Both the position numbers and the translations under genes were made by a program. Below, piece after piece: positions 17,898 through 26,079 of a stretch of 48,529 nucleotides of DNA (position 1 is the stretch's first letter; the number at the start of each line of letters is the position of its first letter). Source of the DNA: an uncultured Bacilli bacterium (GTDB taxonomy: Bacteria > Bacillota_I > Bacilli_A > ML615J-28 > CAG-313); the NCBI GenBank assembly GCA_947591495.1, contig CANQDG010000012.1:1-48529 (forward strand), written 5' to 3'. The notes below the pieces were generated by a model. That model was not told the origin of the DNA, made no database searches, and saw only the letters and a list, made by a program, of their open reading frames with translations.

Positions 17898-18179
17898 ATG
17901 CATTGGCGTAAACGAATTAAAGATTTAAGAATCGATCATGATATGACAAAAAAGCATTTAGCAAAATTAACTGATGTAAGCGAGAAAACAATTGCTCGAT
18001 ATGAAAATGGTGACAGTGAACCATCTATCAGTTTTTTAATTAAGCTTTCATTAATATTTAATGTGTCAGTTGATTATATTTGTGGAATAACTGATCAAGA
18101 AATAGTAGTCACTCCAAGTATTAAAGATGAACTTTTAGATGTAAGCCAAAAATTAGATAAAATTTCCAAAAAACTTTAG
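17898..18179 (+). CDS. Small XRE-family HTH transcriptional regulator
   Basis: A 93-residue protein and the only convincing plus-strand gene. Residues 5-62 form an HTH_3 domain (LRIDHDMTKKHLAKLTDVSE, then KTIARYENGDSEPS) followed by LIFNVSVDYICGITD, typical of phage-repressor-like Xre proteins. A short charged tail that may form a dimerisation helix follows. It is divergent from the surface-protein unit and convergent with nagB. Palindromes with TGTC/GACA half-sites upstream suggest self-regulation. Whether it also controls the divergent gene is unknown. Confidence 0.88.
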   Translation: MHWRKRIKDLRIDHDMTKKHLAKLTDVSEKTIARYENGDSEPSISFLIKLSLIFNVSVDYICGITDQEIVVTPSIKDELLDVSQKLDKISKKL

Positions 18180-18208
18180 TTTTAAGAATTATTTTTTAGT
18201 GATGAATT

Positions 18209-18236
18209 AAAAAAAGCGGTTTTAGCCGCTTTTTTT
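18209..18236. terminator. Bidirectional terminator between XRE and nagB
   Basis: AGCGG pairs with CCGCT around a six-base loop, and the stem is extended by seven A and matching T on the two sides. Read in either direction it ends in a T-run. It lies between the convergent XRE gene and nagB and touches the nagB stop, closing the 24-kb operon. Confidence 0.88.
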
Positions 18237-18958
18237 TACATTTTTGAATATGCATCTTGATCAATAATTACTGTAACATCTGGATGTTTATGAAGAATTG
18301 ATGCAGGAAATTCAGGATCAACTTCTTCTTTTAAAAGCCGAACAACAGTATCTGCTTTATTTTTACCGCTAATTAACATTAAAATTTTTTTAGCTTTCAT
18401 AATATTGCTTATTCCCATTGTTATTGCATGAGTAGGTACTTCATCGATTGAATTAAAGAAACGTTTATTATCTTGACGTGTTTTTTCAGTTAATTTAACA
18501 ATAAATGTTTCTTGATTAAATGGTGTGCCCGGTTCATTAAAACCGATATGGCCATTTCCACCAATTCCAAGTAATTGTAAATCAATTGTAGTGCTATTTA
18601 GCATATCATTATATTTTTTACAATCTTCTTCTAAATTAGTTGAAGAAACGCTTGGAATATGCACATTATTTTCATCAATATCAACATGATTAAAAAGATT
18701 ATCATGCATAAAGTAGTAATAACTTTGAGGATGACTTTGGCTAATGCCACAATATTCATCTAAATTATAAGTTTTAACATCTTTAAAAGATATTTCTTTA
18801 TTTTCTACGGCTTTTACCAAATTTTGATAGGTACCAATTGGACTACTTCCGGTAGCAAGACCTAAAGTGCAATGTGGATTAGCCTTGATCGTATCAGCAA
18901 TTATTTGTGCAGCAAGTTCACTCATTGTTGCATAATCTTTAACAATTATTATTTGCAT
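18236..18958 (-). CDS. nagB: Glucosamine-6-phosphate deaminase NagB
   Basis: A 240-residue cytoplasmic enzyme converting glucosamine-6-phosphate to fructose-6-phosphate and ammonia. The ATG at 18958 is preferred because GGAGG stands just before it; the ATG at 18970 lies upstream of that site. Signatures are LGLATGSSPIGTYQ (residues 32-45), YNLDEYCG with D67, and GIGGNGHIGFNEPG with H137, matching the catalytic Asp72 and His143 of E. coli NagB. It is the last gene of the long operon and the exit point of amino-sugar catabolism into glycolysis. The deacetylase NagA, needed to supply it, is not in the window. Confidence 0.96.
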   Translation of the reverse strand: MQIIIVKDYATMSELAAQIIADTIKANPHCTLGLATGSSPIGTYQNLVKAVENKEISFKDVKTYNLDEYCGISQSHPQSYYYFMHDNLFNHVDIDENNVHIPSVSSTNLEEDCKKYNDMLNSTTIDLQLLGIGGNGHIGFNEPGTPFNQETFIVKLTEKTRQDNKRFFNSIDEVPTHAITMGISNIMKAKKILMLISGKNKADTVVRLLKEEVDPEFPASILHKHPDVTVIIDQDAYSKM

Positions 18959-18970
18959 TTTTTCCTCCAT

Positions 18971-20530
18971 TTATTTTACGCTAACAGGTAATTTACCTGT
19001 TGCTTGAATTTGACCTGTTAAATATTTTGCAAGTGCTTTAAAACTTAAAAGGCTTGCTTCATAGCTACAAACATAAGTTGGAACATCTAACACGTTAATA
19101 TCGTAAGGTGTTCTAAGTGCTATCACAATTAGTTTCGACTTGTCAATGCTGTTAATTAAATCAGCTTGAGTTGAATTAAAATTAGCATTGTAACTACAGT
19201 ATATTATTTTATCATATTGAGCTACTTTTTCTAGTAAAATAGCACTTTCTGATGCGGTTGGTGAAATAGAAATGTAATGTTTATCTACCTTAAAAGGCAT
19301 ATAATCCGCAAGAGAGCTTAAAGTGTTATCTTCATTTTCAACTAATGTTACAACTTTGATTTGTGGAAAAACAATCAAGGTTTTATCGGTTTTTTTAATT
19401 GGTAAAAGATGATTTTCATTTTTTAAAAGGGTTAAACTTTCATCAGCTATCTTTTGAGCAAAAGCCATTCGTGATGGTTCTTCTAAATCATTTTTAATTT
19501 CATCAAAACTATCAGCCATTTGACCGACTTTATAAAGGCTCTTATATTTTAATATTCTTGTAACAGCAGCGTCAATTATGTTAAGCGGTATTTTCCCCTC
19601 TTCCGCAAGTCTTAAAGCAATTTCGGCGAATTCTTTTTGCATGCTAACATTACGAGCACCACACAAAAGTAAAATATCGCAACCAGAATTAAAGCCATTA
19701 TAAACAATTTCTTCTAGACTAAAATTATCAAAAACAGCTGACATTGTAAGTGAATCAGTAACTACTAATCCTTTAAAGCCCATTTCTTCACGTAATAATC
19801 CTGTAATTATTTTTTTGGATAAAGTTGTTGGATATTTATTGTCATATTTAGTATAAAGAACATGACTAGCCATAATACCAGGTAAATCTAAATCTATTAC
19901 TTTTTGAAAAGGAACAAGTTCAATTTTATCTAATCTTTCTTTATCAAAATCTACAACTGGTAAACCAACATGTGAATCAACTGCAGTATCTCCATGACCA
20001 GGAAAATGCTTAACTGAAGTCATAAGCCCCGCATCATGATACCCTTTTACAGCTTGTTCCATATAAGAAGCAACAATGTTAGGATCTTCTGAATATGAGC
20101 GAACATTAATAACAGGGTTTTTGGGGTTATTATTAACATCTCCAACTGGAGCAAAATTAAAATTAAATCCTAAATGGCGAAGTTCAATACCCATATTTTT
20201 AGCAAGCGTATATGCATTTTCTTTATGACAAGTAGCACTAATAGCCATCGCACCAGGAGATTGAACAATACCCTCTGTTACCCGCGCAACCATTCCCCCT
20301 TCTTGATCTAAAGCAATAAAGGGCGGAATTTTAGCGTGACGATTTATTTCTTTATTTAAGTCAAAAATTTGTTTAGGTGTAATACAATTATCTTTAAAAT
20401 AGATAATTAATCCAGCCTCAATATCTTCAACTTGCATTTTTAACTCTGGACTATATTCATCACCAGAGAAGGCTAGGCCAATCATTTGGCCTACCTTTTC
20501 TTTTAAAGTCATTTTCTTTATATCTATCAT
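18971..20530 (-). CDS. nagZ: GH3 beta-N-acetylglucosaminidase NagZ-like, cytoplasmic
   Basis: A 519-residue GH3 enzyme without a signal peptide. FIALDQEGGMVARVT lies at residues 71-85. KHFPGHGDTAVDSH lies at 174-187, containing the Asp185-His187 acid/base dyad typical of NagZ. The nucleophile D259 is in LVVTDSLTMSA. A C-terminal alpha/beta domain (about 350-519) is present, as in Bacillus NagZ. It removes GlcNAc from the non-reducing ends of muropeptides or oligosaccharides. The Bacillus enzyme is exported; this one should act inside on imported fragments, alternating with NamZ. It directly abuts nagB and lies six bases after the first NAGPA gene. Confidence 0.94.
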   Translation of the reverse strand: MIDIKKMTLKEKVGQMIGLAFSGDEYSPELKMQVEDIEAGLIIYFKDNCITPKQIFDLNKEINRHAKIPPFIALDQEGGMVARVTEGIVQSPGAMAISATCHKENAYTLAKNMGIELRHLGFNFNFAPVGDVNNNPKNPVINVRSYSEDPNIVASYMEQAVKGYHDAGLMTSVKHFPGHGDTAVDSHVGLPVVDFDKERLDKIELVPFQKVIDLDLPGIMASHVLYTKYDNKYPTTLSKKIITGLLREEMGFKGLVVTDSLTMSAVFDNFSLEEIVYNGFNSGCDILLLCGARNVSMQKEFAEIALRLAEEGKIPLNIIDAAVTRILKYKSLYKVGQMADSFDEIKNDLEEPSRMAFAQKIADESLTLLKNENHLLPIKKTDKTLIVFPQIKVVTLVENEDNTLSSLADYMPFKVDKHYISISPTASESAILLEKVAQYDKIIYCSYNANFNSTQADLINSIDKSKLIVIALRTPYDINVLDVPTYVCSYEASLLSFKALAKYLTGQIQATGKLPVSVK

Positions 20531-20536
20531 ATTATT

Positions 20537-22927
20537 TTATCTTTTCTTTCTTAATAATATTAAACTAGCACCTAAGATAGCAAGTGATGTTATGATAACA
20601 TAAACACCGCTTTTCTTACAGCTACATCCTTTTTTAGAATCCGTTTTTGGAAGTGGTTCACCTTCAGTTTTTCCACATCTTCTACATGTCTTTGGTGCAT
20701 CAGTTGTTGCATCCATAAAGTCATGGCCTAATGGCTTGCCTTCAGTTGCACCGCACTTTTTACATGTTTTTGGTTTTTCACATGTTGCATCTTCAAAGTC
20801 ATGTTCACATGGTGCTGTACCAAAGACTAATTCTTCACTCTTTTGTTCTTCTAGTTCTCCTTCTACTTCATATTTAATTACTAATTGGAAGTGATATTCG
20901 TTATTTTCTAAATCTAAATCATTGAAGGTTTCTGTCCCAGTTCTTTTCGCAAGTATTTGCTTTTCACCATCTTTTAAAATATATGCTTCTGTTACAATAC
21001 CATCTAAATCTTCATAAGTATATGTAATGGATACTCTACTTTTTTGTCTTTCTTGCCCTTCAAATTTAGTGATTTTAGGTAATTCATACGAAAGCGTACT
21101 AGTTGTTATTTCAGGGCCTTCTTTTTCATAAGTTTCTTGGGTATTAGTATTTTGAACTGTATAAGTATAATTAATCTTATATTCTTTATCTTTAATTAAA
21201 TCGTCTATTTCAAAACGATCAGTATCAGGCATATTATAAACATGGTCGGTTATTTTAATCGTAGCACCAATGGTTTTTAAAACTTCATCGGTTTTTTCTC
21301 TAGTAACCATAAATCCTCTTGTTTGCCTTACAAATTTTAAGCCAGATTCATATTCTTTAGTTGTGGCTTTAACCGTACTATGATATGTAACACCATCTCT
21401 TTTATAACTAATTGCCATATCATAGGTTGTTTTTTCTTTCAAGTTTTCTATGATAACTGAATCACCTATCATTGGATATTCATTGCCATTTATAGAAACA
21501 ACAATATCAGTTACTGATTGACTAAGCGCATCAGTTTTTCGATTAAGTTTAACGGTTGTAGGAGTTGATTCTTCAACTGATGATTGTAAAGTAGGATCAG
21601 GCATAACAAATAATACAGCATTACCAGTGGCTCTTTCACTACCATCTGATGGACGGTTAATAACTTGGAATTCACCACTTGCATCACGAACAAGTAAAGT
21701 TGACGATCCACCTCCATCAAGGTTATAGGCATTAACGCAGCCCGCAAGACGCATTATTTCACCGCCTTCAAAAAGTGAAACACCTTTGTTTTCTTCTTGA
21801 CCAACTTTTCCTCTTCCATCAACTACCATAAGAACAGGGGTTTGATCAGCTTTAAAACCGATAAAGGTTCTTGGATGATCAGTATATAGAAAATCAGTTT
21901 CTGTATCAGCTCTAAATTGAGCTTTATTATTAACTAACATTTGATAAATGAAACCAATACTTTGCGTTACATCGCTCCATTCATCGATATAATTATGTTG
22001 ACATCTAACAAGCGTGCCATTTGTTAATTTAGAAGCGTATTGTGCATCTTTTGTAGCAATATAAAATTCTCTTGTCTTAACAGTTTCTTTTACACCTGCA
22101 GCGTTTTCGACTTCGCGTTCAGCACGTGGCCATTCACTATCTGTACCAGGTCGTGATGATTCAATTGCACCTTTGACAAAAACAGTTTTGTTATTACCAT
22201 TTGATACACGGCAGATTGTATATTTACCAACATAAACTGTATATCCTGTTAAATCAAAATCTCTTAGAGTATCTTTTGTATATAAATTAAGACCATTTGC
22301 ATTTGGGGTAGCATTATAAGTTGCAATTGGGAATTGTTCGTTAACTTTGCCATCTTCGCTCATTAGTTCAAGATATAAGCCACTAATTTTAGGATCACCA
22401 ACAACAACTTGATTGTCGTCAGTAAAGCCAATTACTTTACGATAATTTCCCACATAATCCGCACGATACATATCACCATCAGCCATAAAATTATTAGTAG
22501 GTTCATAAGTTATTGTTCCACTGTTTTGGAAAAAGTCGCCATTGACCGCCGCAACAACAATCCATCCAGGATGATGCTCTTCCCAATCGATTGCACAATT
22601 TCTTGTCGTTGTAGCCGTCCATTTATCTTCTGATTGATTAGTCCAAGTAACAACTTTAACGCCATTGTCATAATTTGCTAAATCAACCCATTGAACAAAA
22701 TGTTCTTGCCAATTTTTACCGGCTTGACCATTTAATAATGATGACATTTTTTGTTCATATAAAGTAACACCACCATCTAACTTGGTTGTCTTTAAATCAC
22801 TAACAGTATTAACATATTCTGAATCAGTATTTGTTGCGGCAAAAACCATTCGTAAATTTAAGCAACCTAAACTTAAAATAGCAACTAACATTACCAATAA
22901 GATTGGTATTTTTTTTATCCTTTTCAT
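20537..22927 (-). CDS. Phosphodiester glycosidase (NAGPA-domain) surface protein 1
   Basis: A 796-residue secreted protein. A signal peptide covers about residues 1-30. The NAGPA domain (PF09992, about 80-445) has VNGDFF at 128-133, HPRTFIGF at 351-358, VVDGRGK at 368-374 and NLDGGGSST at 402-410, all family motifs. Two fibronectin-like modules follow (about 455-700). Residues 707-756 form two HDFxDAT...PKTCxxCGxTEG repeats with CxxC pairs that could bind zinc. The tail is GCSCKKS, a membrane segment and a basic end. The family includes the mammalian uncovering enzyme, which cleaves GlcNAc-1-phosphodiesters. A bacterial role in trimming phosphodiester-linked sugars such as teichoic-acid linkage units is inferred. 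It has a strong AGGAG site. Confidence 0.88.
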   Translation of the reverse strand: MKRIKKIPILLVMLVAILSLGCLNLRMVFAATNTDSEYVNTVSDLKTTKLDGGVTLYEQKMSSLLNGQAGKNWQEHFVQWVDLANYDNGVKVVTWTNQSEDKWTATTTRNCAIDWEEHHPGWIVVAAVNGDFFQNSGTITYEPTNNFMADGDMYRADYVGNYRKVIGFTDDNQVVVGDPKISGLYLELMSEDGKVNEQFPIATYNATPNANGLNLYTKDTLRDFDLTGYTVYVGKYTICRVSNGNNKTVFVKGAIESSRPGTDSEWPRAEREVENAAGVKETVKTREFYIATKDAQYASKLTNGTLVRCQHNYIDEWSDVTQSIGFIYQMLVNNKAQFRADTETDFLYTDHPRTFIGFKADQTPVLMVVDGRGKVGQEENKGVSLFEGGEIMRLAGCVNAYNLDGGGSSTLLVRDASGEFQVINRPSDGSERATGNAVLFVMPDPTLQSSVEESTPTTVKLNRKTDALSQSVTDIVVSINGNEYPMIGDSVIIENLKEKTTYDMAISYKRDGVTYHSTVKATTKEYESGLKFVRQTRGFMVTREKTDEVLKTIGATIKITDHVYNMPDTDRFEIDDLIKDKEYKINYTYTVQNTNTQETYEKEGPEITTSTLSYELPKITKFEGQERQKSRVSITYTYEDLDGIVTEAYILKDGEKQILAKRTGTETFNDLDLENNEYHFQLVIKYEVEGELEEQKSEELVFGTAPCEHDFEDATCEKPKTCKKCGATEGKPLGHDFMDATTDAPKTCRRCGKTEGEPLPKTDSKKGCSCKKSGVYVIITSLAILGASLILLRKKR
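20540..20813 (-). repeat. C-terminal cassette, copy 1
   Basis: The last 90 codons of the first NAGPA gene. Over 272 aligned bases it differs from 22954-23225 at nine positions with no gap, mostly synonymous, while the rest of the two genes is much more diverged. It encodes the CxxC repeats and the membrane tail. Confidence 0.92.
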
Positions 22928-22948
22928 TTTAATCTCCTTTTCTTGTAT

Positions 22949-25342
22949 CTATTTTTTCTTTCTTAATAATATTAAACTAGCACCTAACATAGCAAGTGAT
23001 GTTATGATTACATAAACACCGCTTTTCTTACAGCTACATCCTTTTTTAGAATCCGTTTTTGGAAGTGGTTCGCCTTCAGTTTTTCCACATCTTCTACATG
23101 TCTTTGGTGCATCAGTTGTTGCATCCATAAAGTCATGGCCTAATGGCTTGCCTTCGGTTGCACCACACTTTTTACATGTCTTTGGCTTTTCGCATGTTGC
23201 GTCTTCAAAGTCATGTTCACATGGTTCTAAACCATATATTAATTCATCACTTGTAATTTCAGCTATTTCTTCACCTACTTGATATTTGATAACTAATTTA
23301 AAAGTATAACGATCGGTATTAAAATCAAGGTTTTCAAATATTTTAGTACCAGACTTACTATCAAGAAGTTCTTTTTCACCATTTTTTAAAATATAAGCCT
23401 CAACAACAAGATTATCCGTATCAGTATATGTATAGGCAAAAGTTATTTTATCTTTGCCTTTTCTTAGTTCTTCAAATTTAGTGATTTGAGGAATGTCATA
23501 AGATAAGGTATGATATTCTTTCATAGCTTCAGCTTTTTGATAAATAGTATCAGTTAATTTATTGTGAACCTCATAGGTATAAGATATTCGGTAAGTTTGG
23601 TCTTTAACAAGACCTGTTATTTCAAAGCTATCAACATTTCCCATTGTAAATGTCATATCATTAACTTGAATTGTTGCGCCAATGGTTTCTAAAACTTTAT
23701 CTGTAGAAGTTCTTTCAACAGTAAAGCCATATGTATTTGGAATAAATGTTAAACCTGGTTGATAAATAGAAGTTTCAACTGGAACAAAAGTGCTATATTC
23801 TTCACCTTCATATGTAAAACAAATTTCAGCATTGTATTTTTTATTTTCTTCAAGTCCTTCAATTACAATTTTTTCATTATTATCAACTTCTACTACTTGA
23901 TTAGCGATTTTTACTTTAATATCTTGCATTTTTTGATAATCAGCACCGGTTTTTTGATTTAAAGTAACAGTCGTTGGGGTAGATTCCTTGATATCAAAAG
24001 TATAACCAGGATCTCTTACAACCATTAATAAAGCATTACCAACTCTTCTTTCAGTTCCATCTCCTGCATCACTTGGAACATTAATTGTTTCAATATTTCC
24101 AAGTTCATTTCTTGCTACTAAAGTAGCAGAACCACCACCATCAAAATCCCAAGCATTTACACAACCAATTTCTTTCATATAATAAGCAGCCTCTGATAAA
24201 GTCATACCCGAAGTTGTCGAGCCTCCTACAACGGCCATTACATATGAACCATCTTCTTTTACCCCAAATAAACATCTTGATTTAGTCGTTGTAATATAAC
24301 TTAAATCATTATATCCTTGACCATATTTAGCAATGATTTGATCACGTTTTCCCGCATTTGAATGTCCTTCAAACATTACAGTGCCATTATCTAAAATCTT
24401 CCAATAATAACTAGCACTATTATAAACATTAGCCCAATCATTTAAATAATCTTTTTGAATTCTTACATATGTATCTTTAGTAAAATTAACATTTTCGTCT
24501 TTTGTAACAATAAAGAAAGCTCGATCGTCTTCTTTTGGACGATCATTTGCAAGTCCATCACGCACTTCGGTAATTTTTCCTTTAACAAAGAAATCTCGAT
24601 TAGAATAAGTTATTCTTGTTACATCATATGTTCCTACTGCGACTTTAAAGCCCGTTAAATCATATTCTTTTAAAACATCTTTTGTTAAAACCGTTACACC
24701 TGTTTGAGGCACATTTGTAGGATTAATATTATCTACTTTAGTGCTTCCGACTTCTGTTGTAAACGTCGTATCATCATAAACATGAATGGTATAATAATTA
24801 CTAACTTCAGGAATGCCTGTCATTAATTGATTATCTTTAGTAAAGCCTAAAATTCCTCGCCACCATTTATTATCAGTAATATTAGTTGGATTAATCATGT
24901 CACCTTTTTCCATGGCATTACTAACCATTTGACCATTAGTATTAATATTGAAAAAATCGGCATTGGTTCCACCTACAACAAGCCAACCAGGGTTTTGTTC
25001 TTCAAAATTTCTTGCAATATCACTGACACCAGCCATTTGCCACTTATTAGGATTTCGGTAACTCCAAGATACAATCTTAGCACCTTCACCATTTGGCAAT
25101 GTTTCAAGGTATTGCGAATCATAATCATAAAAAATACTGCCTGTACAATCTTTTAAGGCGCTAATATCTTGTTCGTGAAGTTTAACACCACCTAAAAGAT
25201 TTCTAACGGTTTCTTCAGAAGTTGTTTTAATATATCCTGAATCACCTAACTTAGCTTCAGCCTTTATTACGCCTATAGCCCCCATCAAGCAAAGAAAAGA
25301 AAGAAGCACTTTTCCTAATTTTCTTTTTCCTTTAATTTTCAT
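22949..25342 (-). CDS. Phosphodiester glycosidase (NAGPA-domain) surface protein 2
   Basis: A 797-residue paralog of the protein encoded next to it, with the same order: signal peptide (about 1-29), NAGPA domain, two fibronectin-like modules, two CxxC repeats, and a GCSCKKS membrane tail. NADFF (127-131) and DFDGGGSAT (399-407) are kept. The usual VVDGR is VVGGS at 371-375, and the HPRT segment is replaced by TKSRCLFG. The substitutions may alter specificity or activity. The gene overlaps the DUF624 stop by 11 bp, with AAAGGTAG upstream. Outside the tail cassette the two paralogs are clearly divergent, so they are probably not redundant. Confidence 0.86.
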   Translation of the reverse strand: MKIKGKRKLGKVLLSFLCLMGAIGVIKAEAKLGDSGYIKTTSEETVRNLLGGVKLHEQDISALKDCTGSIFYDYDSQYLETLPNGEGAKIVSWSYRNPNKWQMAGVSDIARNFEEQNPGWLVVGGTNADFFNINTNGQMVSNAMEKGDMINPTNITDNKWWRGILGFTKDNQLMTGIPEVSNYYTIHVYDDTTFTTEVGSTKVDNINPTNVPQTGVTVLTKDVLKEYDLTGFKVAVGTYDVTRITYSNRDFFVKGKITEVRDGLANDRPKEDDRAFFIVTKDENVNFTKDTYVRIQKDYLNDWANVYNSASYYWKILDNGTVMFEGHSNAGKRDQIIAKYGQGYNDLSYITTTKSRCLFGVKEDGSYVMAVVGGSTTSGMTLSEAAYYMKEIGCVNAWDFDGGGSATLVARNELGNIETINVPSDAGDGTERRVGNALLMVVRDPGYTFDIKESTPTTVTLNQKTGADYQKMQDIKVKIANQVVEVDNNEKIVIEGLEENKKYNAEICFTYEGEEYSTFVPVETSIYQPGLTFIPNTYGFTVERTSTDKVLETIGATIQVNDMTFTMGNVDSFEITGLVKDQTYRISYTYEVHNKLTDTIYQKAEAMKEYHTLSYDIPQITKFEELRKGKDKITFAYTYTDTDNLVVEAYILKNGEKELLDSKSGTKIFENLDFNTDRYTFKLVIKYQVGEEIAEITSDELIYGLEPCEHDFEDATCEKPKTCKKCGATEGKPLGHDFMDATTDAPKTCRRCGKTEGEPLPKTDSKKGCSCKKSGVYVIITSLAMLGASLILLRKKK
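22952..23225 (-). repeat. C-terminal cassette, copy 2
   Basis: The partner of 20540-20813. The matching block begins and ends almost exactly at the boundaries of the C-terminal module (residues 708-797), as expected for gene conversion or cassette exchange and not for an even duplication of the whole gene. Confidence 0.92.
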
Positions 25343-26045
25343 TTTTTTCTACCTTTCTATATATTTTGATGTATTGTTTAAATGATATTTTAACCATCAA
25401 ATATATTGTTAGTGCTGCACCTCCTACTATGAAAAGCACATATAAAAGAATGTTTAAAACAATCATTATAACCAAAATTATAACCATTAATATACTGTTA
25501 ATTATATCTTTAAAAGCCATTATGCACGATAATTTGACTGTCTCCACAAAGCGCATTTTACCAAAATAAGCCATTACTAAAGGTAGATGTACTAAAATCA
25601 TTAAAACGATTGCTATAAAAGAAATAGTTACAACTAAACCTATAATATAAAGGACATTATCAAAGGCATAATTATAGAAAAATTTTGCACTATTATATAA
25701 TAGAAAACCTATTATCATAAAAATAATTGATATTAATAGGGAATTCAAATAATGCTTTTTAAAGCTTTTAAAGAAATCTTTAAAAATAGTATTAGTTTCA
25801 TCTGTTTCATATTGTTTTATAACATCAAAGCATGCTACAACACTTGGAAAAAATAAAAATAATACTGGTATTAAAGTAACATATTCCAATATATTATTTT
25901 TTGAATTATTAGCGTTTGTTATAATAACATAAACAATCAAAAAAGAGAATGAGGGGATTATAACTAGTAAGTTTAAGACAACTAGACGAAAAATATAATC
26001 CAAAAATCGATAAATTTTGCTACGCATGATTCTATCAGATTTCAT
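25332..26045 (-). CDS. DUF624 (YesL-like) integral membrane protein
   Basis: A 237-residue protein with five to six hydrophobic segments, beginning MKSDRIMRSKIYRFLDYIFR. VHLPLVMAYFGKMRFVET matches the conserved central helix-loop of DUF624, like the protein at 10200-10901. It follows the second permease pair by 34 bp with an AAGGAG site and overlaps the next NAGPA gene. The family goes with sugar ABC transporters; its activity is not known. Low polar content makes a transport-accessory role in the membrane the best guess. Confidence 0.78.
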   Translation of the reverse strand: MKSDRIMRSKIYRFLDYIFRLVVLNLLVIIPSFSFLIVYVIITNANNSKNNILEYVTLIPVLFLFFPSVVACFDVIKQYETDETNTIFKDFFKSFKKHYLNSLLISIIFMIIGFLLYNSAKFFYNYAFDNVLYIIGLVVTISFIAIVLMILVHLPLVMAYFGKMRFVETVKLSCIMAFKDIINSILMVIILVIMIVLNILLYVLFIVGGAALTIYLMVKISFKQYIKIYRKVEKNEN

Positions 26046-26079
26046 TTTCTCATTCTCCTTATAATTTTAAAAACTTATT

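Noticed and set aside
18236-20530. Search for NagA (GlcNAc-6-P deacetylase) next to NagB and NagZ
   Set aside because: No amidohydrolase with NagA motifs is present in the window; the deacetylation step must be encoded elsewhere.
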